From Actinomycetospora sp. NBRC 106378 (lineage in GTDB: Bacteria; Actinomycetota; Actinomycetes; Mycobacteriales; Pseudonocardiaceae): a DNA stretch of 64,000 nucleotides. Within the stretch, counting starts at the first letter, position 1; every line of letters begins with the position of its first letter. A program made the translations under genes and the position numbers. The notes under the pieces were generated by a model that did no database searches, had not been told where the DNA came from, and saw only the letters and a program-made list of their open reading frames with translations. This document shows, piece by piece, positions 1 through 8,360 of this stretch. The DNA lies in assembly GCF_030269685.1 (NCBI RefSeq), contig NZ_BSTT01000021.1, positions 21,054-85,053 of the forward strand. The letters run 5' to 3'.

Positions 1-632
1 TGTCGGAGGCCGGCGACGACGTCGCCCGCTGGCAGATCGAGTACGGCGCCGACCCGGAGCGCTACGGCCCACCCGGGCCGCCCGCCGCCGCCGGCGAGCG
101 CGGCAACCGGCACGCCGGTCACCACGGGATTCCCGACGGCGAGACGCGGGCGACGGTCGCGCAGCCGGTCACCGTGGACAACGACCTCTACGTGCGCGAC
201 TACGCCCGCTGCATCCTCTGCTACAAGTGCGTCGAGGCGTGCGGCACCGACGCGCAGAACACCTTCGCGATCGCCGTCGCCGGCCGCGGGTTCGACGCCA
301 CGATCTCCACCGAGTTCGCCGTCCCGCTGCCCGACTCGGCGTGCGTGTACTGCGGGAACTGCATCGGCGTCTGCCCCACGGGGGCGCTGAAGTCGGTGGC
401 CGAGCACGAGCGTCGCGAGGCCGGCACGTGGGACCCCGAGGGCGAGACGGTCACGACGACGGTCTGCTCGTTCTGCGGCGTCGGCTGCTCGCTGGAGCTG
501 CACGTGCAGGACAACACGATCGTCAACGTGACCTCGCCGTCCGACCACTCCGTGACGCACGGACACCTGTGCATCAAGGGTCGGTTCGGGTTCCAGCACG
601 TGCAGAATGTGGCTTCGCCAGGTGAGCACTAA
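1..632 (+). CDS. Formate-dehydrogenase-type iron-sulfur subunit (5' end outside window)
   Basis: The reading frame is open from the left edge and stops at 630-632. It shows a ferredoxin-like pair of Cys clusters (CILCYKCVEAC near 208-240 and CVYCGNCIGVCP near 343-372), then the Cys signature of molybdopterin oxidoreductase N-termini (CSFCGVGC near 467-490, and CIKGRFG). It ends there, with no catalytic molybdopterin domain. Such stand-alone Fe-S proteins pass electrons between an FdhA-type catalytic subunit and NAD or quinone partners; that role is family knowledge. The missing N-terminus probably carries a 2Fe-2S domain. The last residues GEH-stop lie inside the palindrome shared with the next gene. 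Confidence 0.8.
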   Translation, partial: SEAGDDVARWQIEYGADPERYGPPGPPAAAGERGNRHAGHHGIPDGETRATVAQPVTVDNDLYVRDYARCILCYKCVEACGTDAQNTFAIAVAGRGFDATISTEFAVPLPDSACVYCGNCIGVCPTGALKSVAEHERREAGTWDPEGETVTTTVCSFCGVGCSLELHVQDNTIVNVTSPSDHSVTHGHLCIKGRFGFQHVQNVASPGEH

Positions 633-661
633 TCCGTGCTCCAGCACGGATTAGTGCTCAC
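622..661. terminator. Perfect 19-bp palindrome, bidirectional terminator
   Basis: Arms 622-640 and 643-661 are exact reverse complements with a 2-nt loop. The palindrome contains the stop codons of both convergent genes, so each gene ends in the same bases GAGCACTAA. Almost certainly a shared factor-independent terminator; no T-tract is needed in high-GC actinomycetes. Confidence 0.85.
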
Positions 662-2234
662 GTGCGAGCGCAGCGAGCACACTCGTGCGGATCTTCGTCC
701 CGTTCGTGCCCGAGGTCGTCGGCATCGCCTCGAGCACGTGCACGGCCGCCGGCACCTTGAACGCGGCCAGCGTCGCGGCGCACCAGGCGCGCAGGTCCTC
801 GGGTGAGGCCGGGGCGTCGAGCGTGACGAACCCGACCGCCACCGACCCGCCGTCGGGGCCTTCCGTCCCGACGACCTTCGCCGTGTGCACCGCCGGGTGC
901 GCCGCGAGCCGCAGCTCGATCTCGGCCGGGTCGACGAGGAACCCGCGCAGCCGCAGCGCGTCGCCGGCGCGGCAGACGTAGACGAACGCGCCGTCGTCGA
1001 CGACCACCCCGAGGTCACCGGAGCGGAACCAGCCGTCGTCGGTGAACACGTCCGGCGACGACCCCAGGTACCCGTCCACGACGTTCGGCCCGCGGAACTC
1101 CAGCTCGCCCTCGACGCCGGGTCCGCCCTGCACGCGCACCTCGATCCCGGGGTGCACCACACGCCCGCCACCGGCCCAGCGCTGCGGCGTCGGCTCGGAC
1201 AGCGGCCACGTCGCGGCGAGCGCGAACAGCTCGGACGAGCCGTAGACGCCCGCCGTCGCCACGCCGTGGTCGTCGAGCCACGCCGCCAGCTCGTGCGAGC
1301 GCCCCTGGAAGTCGGCGACGCCCCACCACCGCCACGTCGGCAGCGCCCGCGGGCGCTCCCGCAACGCCGTGACCAGCCGGAGCACGAGGTCGTCGCCGCT
1401 CGCGAGGTGCGTGACCCCGGCGGCGGCCATGTCGGCGAGCGTGTCGTCGGCGTCGAAGACCGGCTCCAGCAGCGCCGCCCCGCCCGCCGCCAGCCCGGCC
1501 ATGACCGCGTTGTAGCCGAACACGCCCGACAAGGGCAGGGCGCCGAGCACCACGTCGCCCTCGGCCAGCCCCAGCGCCGCGGCGCCCGCGACGGCATGGG
1601 TCAGCACCGCGGCGCCGGTGTGCGCCGCGAGCTTCGGCAGCCCGGTGGAGCCCGACGTCGTGAAGGCGACGGCGAGCCGATCCGGGTCGGAGCGTTCCGG
1701 CTCCGGGCCGTCGGTCCGCGCCGGGGTCCAGGCGTCGAGCTTCCCGACGTCAGGGTTGGTCCCGTCGCCGCGGACGAGCGCCGCCTGCGGCCGGACGCCC
1801 GACCCCTCGACGGCGGCGCGCAGCTTCCCGGCCAGGTCGAGCCCGTGGAACCCGCACGCGAGCGCCACGAGCACGGGGCGCGCGCGGGTGAGGACGTGGG
1901 TGACCTCCTCGACGCCGTAGCGGGTGTTGATCCCGACGACGAGCCCGCCGCGCGCGGCGACGGCACACTGCCAGACGAGCGCGTCCGTCCAGTTCGGCAT
2001 CCACACCGCGACCGTGTCGCCGGCGCCGACCCCGTGCTCGCGCAGCTCCTCGGCGAGCGCCCGGACCCGCTGCCACAGCTCGCCGCGGGTCACCGCGACC
2101 AGCCCGTCGGGGGTGCGCTCGTGAACCGCGACGACGTCGGGCTCGCGCCGCGCGAGGCGCCCGACGAGGTCGGGCAGGTCGGTGGGCCGCTCCCCCGCCG
2201 CCGGGAAGGGCGCCACGCTGCGCAGCTCGGTCAT
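651..2234 (-). CDS. Class I adenylate-forming acyl/aryl-CoA ligase
   Basis: 527 residues, usual for the family. It carries the AMP-binding phosphate loop (TTSGSTGLPK), the A5-type YGSSE motif, the SGDLG motif with the hinge region, and a C-terminal lysine in the SGTNGTKIR segment that would serve adenylation. It activates a carboxylic acid as acyl-AMP and transfers it to CoA; the substrate cannot be read from sequence. The ATG at 2234 overlaps the TGA of the upstream hydrolase (ATGA), so the two are translationally coupled. Last gene of a three-gene operon led by the hot-dog protein at 3858, with a TetR operator in front. Confidence 0.85.
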   Translation of the reverse strand: MTELRSVAPFPAAGERPTDLPDLVGRLARREPDVVAVHERTPDGLVAVTRGELWQRVRALAEELREHGVGAGDTVAVWMPNWTDALVWQCAVAARGGLVVGINTRYGVEEVTHVLTRARPVLVALACGFHGLDLAGKLRAAVEGSGVRPQAALVRGDGTNPDVGKLDAWTPARTDGPEPERSDPDRLAVAFTTSGSTGLPKLAAHTGAAVLTHAVAGAAALGLAEGDVVLGALPLSGVFGYNAVMAGLAAGGAALLEPVFDADDTLADMAAAGVTHLASGDDLVLRLVTALRERPRALPTWRWWGVADFQGRSHELAAWLDDHGVATAGVYGSSELFALAATWPLSEPTPQRWAGGGRVVHPGIEVRVQGGPGVEGELEFRGPNVVDGYLGSSPDVFTDDGWFRSGDLGVVVDDGAFVYVCRAGDALRLRGFLVDPAEIELRLAAHPAVHTAKVVGTEGPDGGSVAVGFVTLDAPASPEDLRAWCAATLAAFKVPAAVHVLEAMPTTSGTNGTKIRTSVLAALAREH

Positions 2235-3046
2235 GCCGCCTCCGTCCCCGCCGTGAGCTCCCGCAGCCAGCCGTCGAGCACGGCGGGGAAGCCGGGCATC
2301 TCCTCCATCGGGTAGTGCCCCACCCCGTCCAGCACCGTGCACCGTGCGCCGGGGATCCGGGAGGCCGCCCACCGCACGCGGTCGGCGTCGAGCCACAGGT
2401 CGTCCGCTCCCACCACGAGGTGCAGCGGGCAGGTGATCGCGGCCAGCTGCTCGCGCAGGTCGTGCGACGCCCAGCCGATCAGGTCGGAGTTCGAGACGAC
2501 GGGGTCCTCCCGACGGTGCATCGCGGCGATCAGCCGCGCCCGCTCCGGCTCCGTGGCGCGGCCGAGGACGGCGAGGGTGCCCAGCTCGGTGCGGTCCGAG
2601 CGGCTCGGCGCGGCCACGTCGACGAGCTCCCGACGGAGGCCGCGGGGGCTCGGGCGGCCCCCGGTCCACGCGTCGGCGGCCATCGCGACGACGGCGGTGA
2701 GCCGGTCGGAGGCGCGGACGGCCAGGTCGAGTGCGATCTTGCCGCCGATCGAGCAGCCGGCGACGGCGAACCGGTCGAGGCCCGTCGCGTCGGCGAGCGC
2801 GAGCAGCCAGGCGGCGTAGGCGCCGAGGTCGTCCACGGGGCCGTCGGGCGCGGGTTCGGAGCGCCCGTGGCCCGGGAGGTCCGGCACGATCACGCGGTAC
2901 CCGGCGGCCACGAGACCCGGGGTGACGTGACGCCACTGCACGCCGGACTGGCCGGCGGTGTGCAGGCAGAGGACAGGGGGCGCAGCCGGATCGCCGTGGT
3001 CCTCCACGAAGGCGAGCGTGCCGTCGACGGTGACGTAGCCGGTCAC
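2231..3046 (-). CDS. Alpha/beta hydrolase
   Basis: 271 residues. Visible are the oxyanion strand LCLHTAGQSG, the nucleophile elbow GCSIGG (a variant of G-x-S-x-G), the acid in VVGADDLW and the terminal His in DGVGHYPMEE, so the triad is complete. It resembles 3-oxoadipate enol-lactonase and related ester or C-C hydrolases. The GTG at 3046 overlaps the upstream stop (GTGA). Lying between a dehydratase and a CoA ligase, it probably hydrolyses an ester or lactone to release the acid that the ligase activates; that order is inference. Confidence 0.85.
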   Translation of the reverse strand: MTGYVTVDGTLAFVEDHGDPAAPPVLCLHTAGQSGVQWRHVTPGLVAAGYRVIVPDLPGHGRSEPAPDGPVDDLGAYAAWLLALADATGLDRFAVAGCSIGGKIALDLAVRASDRLTAVVAMAADAWTGGRPSPRGLRRELVDVAAPSRSDRTELGTLAVLGRATEPERARLIAAMHRREDPVVSNSDLIGWASHDLREQLAAITCPLHLVVGADDLWLDADRVRWAASRIPGARCTVLDGVGHYPMEEMPGFPAVLDGWLRELTAGTEAA

Positions 3047-3858
3047 GCGATCGCCCGGGCCGCGTCGACGACCAGGTGCAGCGCCCGCGTCAGCCGCAGG
3101 TACTCGTAGCCGTCGCCGGTGGCGGAGAGGCGGCCCGTCATCGCCAGGCGCAGGAACGGGTTCTCCGGTGCCTCGACGAGCTCGAGCCAGGTGAGCGCGT
3201 CGGCGACCAGTGTGAAGGTCGCCCCGTGCGGGGCCCGGCGGCTGACGTCGATGACGGCGCCCCGGTAGACCCGCAGGTGCACCTCCTCGTCGTCGCACCG
3301 CAACCCGACGGTGCCGTCCCAGGTCTCCAGCAGCGTGGTCACCTCCGGGTCGAGCGCCGCCGCCACCGCCCGGCCCCAGCCGACGGTGCCGAACGCGCGC
3401 CCGTCGTCGTCGGGACCGCTCGCGCGCGCCGCGACCAGCGCCGTCGTCGTGCCCTCCTGCCGGGTCACCCCGTCGTCCCCGACGAGCCGCATGTGCCGGG
3501 TGACGGCGCCCCGGGTGCCGGAGCGGGTACGACGCACGCGCGCGACGGTGAGCTCGAGGTGGACGACGTCGCCGACGCGGATGGGTGCGCGGTAGGTCCA
3601 GTGCGTGTCGAGCAGGCCCTGCACCGCCTCGCCGTGGAGCCCGAGCGACTGCAGGAGTCCCATGGCCACGGCGATCCCGAACGGGCCCTGCAGCATCGCG
3701 TCCGGCCCGACGTGCAGCGGGTGGTCGTCGCCGGAGAGCCGGGTGAAGGCGGCGAGGTCGTCGGCGGTGACCGGGCGGGCCGCGCTGGTGAACCGCTCCC
3801 CGACGGCGAAGTCCTCGAACCACCGCCCGGTGTCCACGGGAGCCGGTGCTGCGGTCAC
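3043..3858 (-). CDS. Hot-dog fold MaoC-like dehydratase/thioesterase family protein
   Basis: 271 residues with a MaoC-type N-terminal half (FEDFAVGERF, then FTRLSGDDHPLHVG, which contains the catalytic-type Asp/His of hydratase hot-dog folds) and a second, divergent hot-dog-like half. Family members hydrate enoyl-CoA esters or act as thioesterases. The start is the GTG at 3858, preceded by a strong GAGGAGG-like site at 3861-3869. It is the first gene of the operon, and the TetR-type operator at 3883-3894 lies 25 nt upstream, which suggests repression. Confidence 0.75.
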   Translation of the reverse strand: MTAAPAPVDTGRWFEDFAVGERFTSAARPVTADDLAAFTRLSGDDHPLHVGPDAMLQGPFGIAVAMGLLQSLGLHGEAVQGLLDTHWTYRAPIRVGDVVHLELTVARVRRTRSGTRGAVTRHMRLVGDDGVTRQEGTTTALVAARASGPDDDGRAFGTVGWGRAVAAALDPEVTTLLETWDGTVGLRCDDEEVHLRVYRGAVIDVSRRAPHGATFTLVADALTWLELVEAPENPFLRLAMTGRLSATGDGYEYLRLTRALHLVVDAARAIA

Positions 3859-3882
3859 GCTCTCCTCCTCGCGCTCGCATAC

Positions 3883-3894
3883 GAACGATCGTTC
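3883..3894. promoter_or_regulatory. TetR operator, copy 1 (GAACGATCGTTC)
   Basis: Perfect 12-bp palindrome between the divergent hot-dog gene and the TetR gene. The same core recurs in an 18-bp palindrome at 4600-4617 upstream of the transporter. Confidence 0.75.
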
Positions 3895-3945
3895 ACCACC
3901 GAATCACCAGCCTCCCGGCCCGTCAAGACCGCTAGCCTCGTCGTC

Positions 3946-4566
3946 ATGAACGCCCGTTCCCCGGCCACCCTCGTGGCCGACACCGGCCGCGGGAACGAGG
4001 CCGCGATCCTCAACGCCGCGCTCGACGCGTTCGGCGCGCAGGGCTTCCACGGCGCGTCGATGCGCGACGTCGCGAAGCGGGCCGGCACGAGCCTGTCGAA
4101 CCTCTACAACTACGTCCCGAGCAAGTCGCGGCTGCTGGCCGAGGTGCTGCGCCGGGCCAACGACGAGCTCGCGGCCCGCCTGCGCGCGGCGCTCGCCGAC
4201 GCCGGGGACGACGCCGCCTCCCGCCTGCGGGAAGCGGTGCGGGCGTACGTGCGGTTCATCGTCGACCACCAGGTCGCGATGGTCGTGTCGACGAACGAGG
4301 TGCGGTACCTGACCGGCGCGGACCGGGCCGCCCTCGTGGCCGAGCGCGACGCCACGCAGGCGGTCTTCGAGGACATCGTGGCGCAGGGCGTGGCCGACGG
4401 GACCTTCGCGACGCCCTATCCCGACGACGCCGCCCGCGCCGTGCTCACGGCGCTCTCCGCGGTCGCCGGGTGGTACCGCGCCGACGGCCGGCTCTCCCGC
4501 GGCCAGCTCGCCGAGCAGCAGGCGCGCTACGCCCTGGCACTGCTGGAGGCCCCGCTCGCGCGCTGA
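3946..4566 (+). CDS. TetR/AcrR family regulator
   Basis: 206 residues with an N-terminal helix-turn-helix (ILNAALDAFGAQGFHGASMRDVAKRAG then LYNYVPSKSRLL) and an all-helical C-terminal ligand domain. It is divergent from the catabolic operon and followed by the transporter. Identical palindromes flank it on both sides, so it very likely represses the operon, the transporter and itself, and is released by the pathway's substrate or its CoA ester. The ATG at 3946 is supported by the TetR N-terminal length. Confidence 0.9.
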   Translation: MNARSPATLVADTGRGNEAAILNAALDAFGAQGFHGASMRDVAKRAGTSLSNLYNYVPSKSRLLAEVLRRANDELAARLRAALADAGDDAASRLREAVRAYVRFIVDHQVAMVVSTNEVRYLTGADRAALVAERDATQAVFEDIVAQGVADGTFATPYPDDAARAVLTALSAVAGWYRADGRLSRGQLAEQQARYALALLEAPLAR

Positions 4567-4599
4567 GGCCTTGCCATGAGGTGGACCACACTCGTACGT

Positions 4600-4617
4600 T
4601 ACGAACGATCGTTCGTA
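4600..4617. promoter_or_regulatory. TetR operator, copy 2 (18-bp perfect palindrome)
   Basis: TACGAACGATCGTTCGTA lies 22 nt before the transporter start and shares the 12-bp core of copy 1. Confidence 0.8.
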
Positions 4618-4639
4618 CCGAGACAGGTGGAGGCACGCC

Positions 4640-5989
4640 GTGACGGCTGGGACCGAGGTCGCTCCCGCGAAGATGCGGCGGCTCGCCGCCGCCGCGGTCT
4701 TCGCGACGACGCTGGAGTGGTTCGACTTCCTCATCTACGCGACCGCGGCCGCCCTGGTGCTCGGCCACCAGTTCTTCCCCTCGGCCGACCCGGTCGCGGG
4801 GACCCTCGCCTCGTTCGCCACCTTCGCCGTCGGGTTCGTCGCACGGCCGGTGGGCGGGATCATCGCGGGCCACATCGGGGACCGCTTCGGCCGCAAGCCC
4901 CCGCTCGTGGGCGCGATGCTGGTGATGGGCCTGGCGACCTTCGCGGTGGGCGTCCTGCCGCCCTACTCCAGCATCGGGGTGTGGGCGCCGGTCCTGCTCG
5001 TCGTCGCCCGGCTGGTGCAGGGCCTCGGCGTCGGGGCGCAGTGGGGCGGGGCGGCGCTGCTGCTCGTCGAGCACGCGCCCGAGAAGCACCGGGGTTACTA
5101 CGGCAGCCTCGTCCAGACGGGCGCCGTGGCCGGCGCGGTGCTGGGCAACCTGTTCTTCCTGATCCTCACCGCCACCATGTCCCCCGCCGCCTTCGACGCG
5201 TACGGCTGGCGCATCCCGTTCCTGTCCGGGTTGCTGCTCATCGGGATCGGCGTCTACGTGCAGCTCAAGATCGAGGACACCCCGGTGTTCCACGAGCTGC
5301 GCGAGCGCTCGGCCGCCGCGGCGCGCGAGGCGGGCGTCCGCAAGGCGCCGCTCGTGCAGGCGGTCCGCCACCACGGGCTCGCGATCGTGCAGGCCGCCGG
5401 CGCGTTCTTCGTGGTCAACGCCGTCTTCTACATCCTGATCTCCGGCATCCTCGGCTACGCGACGACGGAGGTCGGGATGTCCCGCACCTCGATCCTGGTC
5501 TGCGTGATGGTCGCCGGGCTCTCGCAGCTCGTCACGATGCCGTTCTTCGGCGCCCTGACCGACCGCATGGGCTCGCGCAAGAAGCTCTACCTCATCGGCT
5601 GCGTGTCGATGGCGGTGTTCGCGTTCCCGCTGTTCTGGCTGATCGACACCGGGTCCGTCCCGCTGGTGCTGCTCGCCCTGCTCATCGCCTTCACCATCCA
5701 CGCGACGATGTACGGGCCGCAGGCCACGCTCTACGCCGAGATGTTCCCCGCCGACGTCCGCTTCTCCGGCGCGTCGCTCGGCTATCAGGTCGCGTCGGTC
5801 CTCGCGGGCGGGCTCGCGCCGTTCATCATGACGGCGTTGCTGGCGGCCACCGGAGCGTCCTGGTCGGTGGCGGTGTACATCATCGCCTGCGCTGCGATCA
5901 CGTTCGTCGCCGTCGCCTCGATCCGCGAGCGCTTCCGGCGGAACCTGTACGACGTCTCCGCCCCGGAGCCGGCCGCGGCGACCCGGTAG
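4640..5989 (+). CDS. MHS-family MFS transporter (metabolite:H+ symporter)
   Basis: 449 residues with 12 predicted membrane spans. The N-terminus has the MHS signature (TTLEWFDFLIYATAAAL), then the MFS loop motif GDRFGRKPP near residue 90 and a second copy, ALTDRMGSRKK, after the sixth span. Family members import organic acids, aromatic acids or osmolytes with protons. GTG start at 4640 after GGTGGAGG. The operator at 4600-4617 links it to the catabolic operon at 651-3858, so it probably imports that pathway's substrate. Confidence 0.88.
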   Translation: MTAGTEVAPAKMRRLAAAAVFATTLEWFDFLIYATAAALVLGHQFFPSADPVAGTLASFATFAVGFVARPVGGIIAGHIGDRFGRKPPLVGAMLVMGLATFAVGVLPPYSSIGVWAPVLLVVARLVQGLGVGAQWGGAALLLVEHAPEKHRGYYGSLVQTGAVAGAVLGNLFFLILTATMSPAAFDAYGWRIPFLSGLLLIGIGVYVQLKIEDTPVFHELRERSAAAAREAGVRKAPLVQAVRHHGLAIVQAAGAFFVVNAVFYILISGILGYATTEVGMSRTSILVCVMVAGLSQLVTMPFFGALTDRMGSRKKLYLIGCVSMAVFAFPLFWLIDTGSVPLVLLALLIAFTIHATMYGPQATLYAEMFPADVRFSGASLGYQVASVLAGGLAPFIMTALLAATGASWSVAVYIIACAAITFVAVASIRERFRRNLYDVSAPEPAAATR

Positions 5990-5999
5990 GCCCGGCCCA

Positions 6000-6140
6000 C
6001 GCGTTCGCGAGGTGCACGTCGGGCAGGTTCTCCGGCCGCAGAACCTGCCTCACGCAACTCTCGTGCTCGGAGCACCGTCCGACGCGTTCGCGACGGTCAC
6101 ACCAGGCAGGTCCGCGGCCGCCGCGACCTGCCCGGTGTGA
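6000..6140. terminator. Two tandem related hairpins after the transporter gene
   Basis: Hairpin 1 pairs 6022-6031 with 6040-6049 (10 bp, 8-nt loop). Hairpin 2 pairs 6097-6112 with 6125-6140 (15 pairs and one A:C mismatch, extendable inward). Both units begin CGCGTTCGCGA (6000 and 6084) and contain GGCAGGT...ACCTGCC, so they look like a tandem duplication that kept its pairing while changing sequence. Likely terminators of the gene ending at 5989. Confidence 0.65.
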
Positions 6141-6206
6141 GTCTCGCGGACGGCGGGGCGGCCCGTCGCCCGGGTTGAGATCCCGCCCCGCGAGGCATCC
6201 CCTCCG

Positions 6207-8360
6207 GTGCGCGGAGACGACAGGCTGACGCGAGGACGTGGGCGCTACACCGCCGACCTGCGCGTGGACGGGTGCCTCGAGGCCGCCTTCGTCCGCAGCC
6301 CGGTCCCCCACGCGGACCTGCTCGGGGTCGACACGACGACGGCCCGCACCCTGCCCGGCGTCGCCGCGATCCTCACCGCCGACGACCTCACCGACGTCGG
6401 CGACGTCCCCACCATGTTCGGCACCGACGACTCCCCGCCGTGGCGTCCGCTGGCCACCGACCGGGTGCGGCACGAGGGCGAGGCGGTCGCGGTCGTGATC
6501 GCCGACGACCGGTACCGGGCCGAGGACGCCGCCGCCGCGGTCCGCCTCGACCTCCACCGCCGCCCCGGGCACGCCGCTCCCGGCCGCGCCGATCGCCTGT
6601 ACCCGGACCACGACGACCTCGCCCTCGAGAAGGAGTTCGGCCCGCCCGTCGCCGACACGACCTGGCAGGAGGCCCACGTCGTCATCGACTCCCGCTACCG
6701 CCAGCAGCTCCTCGCGCCGACGTCGCTGGAGGCTCGGGCGATCCTCGTGGAGCCCGGCTCCCCGCTCACCGTCCACTGCTCCCACCAGTTCCCCCACGGC
6801 CTGCGCACCGGGATCGCCGGCGCCCTCGGTCTGGCCGAGGACGACGTGCGGGTCATCGTCCCCGACGCCGGCGGCGCCTTCGGCTCGAAGAGCCCGACCT
6901 ACCCCGAGTACCTCGCCGTCGTCGCGGCGGCCCGCGACCTCGGCCGGCCGGTCCGCTGGGTCGAGGACCGCACGGAGGCGCTCACCGCGTCGAGCCGTGG
7001 TCGCGGCCAGGACCAGCACGTGCGGATCGCCGCCGACGTCGACGGGCGCATCCTCGCCATCGACCTGCAGGTCGACGCCGACATCGGCGCCCACCCGCTC
7101 GGCGCCGCCCTGCCCGGGCAGACCGCCCTCGCCGCCTCGGAGGCGTACGCCGTCCCCGAGGTGCACGCGACGGTCCGCTCCTGGTTCACGACGACGGCGC
7201 CCACCTACGCCTACCGCGGTGCCGGTCGGCCGGAGGCGGCGTACGCGGTCGAGCGCGCGGTCGACGAGCTGGCCGCCGAGCTCGGTCTCGACCCCGCCGA
7301 GCTCCGGCGCCGGAACCTCGTGCGCGACTTCCCCTACGACACGCCCACCGGCCGCCGCTACGACAGCGGGGACTACGCCGCCTGCCTCGACCGGTGCCTC
7401 GAGCTGCTCGAACCCGACCGGTGGCGCGGCGAGCGGGAGCGGCCGACCGGCGTCGGGATCGCCTGCTACGTCGAGCGCAGCGGCGGCGAGCCCGGGATCC
7501 TCGAGGAGTACGGGTCGGTCACCGTGGAGCCGGCGGGCTTCACCGGGCGCGTCGGCACCTCCTCGACGGGCCAGCCCCACCGGACGGTATTCGCGCAGCT
7601 CGTCGCCGACCGGCTCGGCGTCCCGGCCGACGTGGTGGACCTCGTCGAGGGCGACACCGGCGAGGTCCCCGAGGGCCACGGCACGTTCGCCAGCCGGAGC
7701 ACGCAGATGGGCGGCGCCGCCCTCGCGGGCGCGGCCGACGCCCTGATCGACGAGGCCCGCCTGCAGGCCGCGGCCCGCTGGGGCCTCTCTTCCGGCGACG
7801 TCGCCTGGGACAAGGGCGTGCTCCGCGCCGGGACCCGGGAGCTCCCCGTGGCCGAACTCGCACCGCTGCACGCCGAGCACCGCTTCACCTCCCCGCCCGC
7901 GTTCCCGTACGGCAGCTACGGCGTCGTGGTCGAGGTCGACCCGGACCTCGGCGCGGTGACCCTGCTCCGGCTGGTCGCCGTCGACGACTACGGCACCGTC
8001 CTCGACCACACCGCCACCCACGGCCAGACCCTCGGCTCGATCGCGCAGGGCCTCGGGCAGGTGCTGACCGAGGGAGTCGTGCTCGACGACGAGGGCGCCA
8101 CGGTGATGCCGGACGGCCTGCTCGACTACCTGCTGCCCACGGCCGCGGAGATGCCCCGCGACCTGCGGGTCGACGAGACCGCGGTGCCCGCGCCCGACAA
8201 CCCGCTCGGCGTCAAGGGAGCCGGCGAGGCGGGATGCATCGGCGTGCCACCCGCCGTCGTGAACGCCGTGGCGGACGCGATCCGACCCCTCGGCGGCGAT
8301 CCGTCCCGGCTGCGGATGCCGCTGACGCCGTCCGTCGTGTGGGAGGCGATGCAGCCGTGA
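6207..8360 (+). CDS. Molybdenum hydroxylase large (catalytic) subunit, xanthine dehydrogenase family
   Basis: 717 residues, slightly short for the family (about 750-800). It begins almost at the usual first motif (RGDDRLTRGRGRYTADL). Molybdopterin-contact segments are visible (GGAFGSK; AYRGAGRPEAAYAVERAVDE; SSTGQPHRTVFAQLVAD), and near the C-terminus GAGEAG holds the catalytic-type Glu. The AYxCSFR loop of true form I CO dehydrogenase is absent, so CO oxidation is unlikely and hydroxylation of a heterocycle or aldehyde is more probable. Start GTG at 6207. Its stop overlaps the GTG of the FAD subunit, so the genes are coupled. Confidence 0.87.
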   Translation: MRGDDRLTRGRGRYTADLRVDGCLEAAFVRSPVPHADLLGVDTTTARTLPGVAAILTADDLTDVGDVPTMFGTDDSPPWRPLATDRVRHEGEAVAVVIADDRYRAEDAAAAVRLDLHRRPGHAAPGRADRLYPDHDDLALEKEFGPPVADTTWQEAHVVIDSRYRQQLLAPTSLEARAILVEPGSPLTVHCSHQFPHGLRTGIAGALGLAEDDVRVIVPDAGGAFGSKSPTYPEYLAVVAAARDLGRPVRWVEDRTEALTASSRGRGQDQHVRIAADVDGRILAIDLQVDADIGAHPLGAALPGQTALAASEAYAVPEVHATVRSWFTTTAPTYAYRGAGRPEAAYAVERAVDELAAELGLDPAELRRRNLVRDFPYDTPTGRRYDSGDYAACLDRCLELLEPDRWRGERERPTGVGIACYVERSGGEPGILEEYGSVTVEPAGFTGRVGTSSTGQPHRTVFAQLVADRLGVPADVVDLVEGDTGEVPEGHGTFASRSTQMGGAALAGAADALIDEARLQAAARWGLSSGDVAWDKGVLRAGTRELPVAELAPLHAEHRFTSPPAFPYGSYGVVVEVDPDLGAVTLLRLVAVDDYGTVLDHTATHGQTLGSIAQGLGQVLTEGVVLDDEGATVMPDGLLDYLLPTAAEMPRDLRVDETAVPAPDNPLGVKGAGEAGCIGVPPAVVNAVADAIRPLGGDPSRLRMPLTPSVVWEAMQP

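Noticed and set aside
6207..8360. Large subunit as form I carbon monoxide dehydrogenase (CoxL)
   Set aside because: Lacks the AYxCSFR active-site loop that defines form I; AYRGAGRPE is seen instead.
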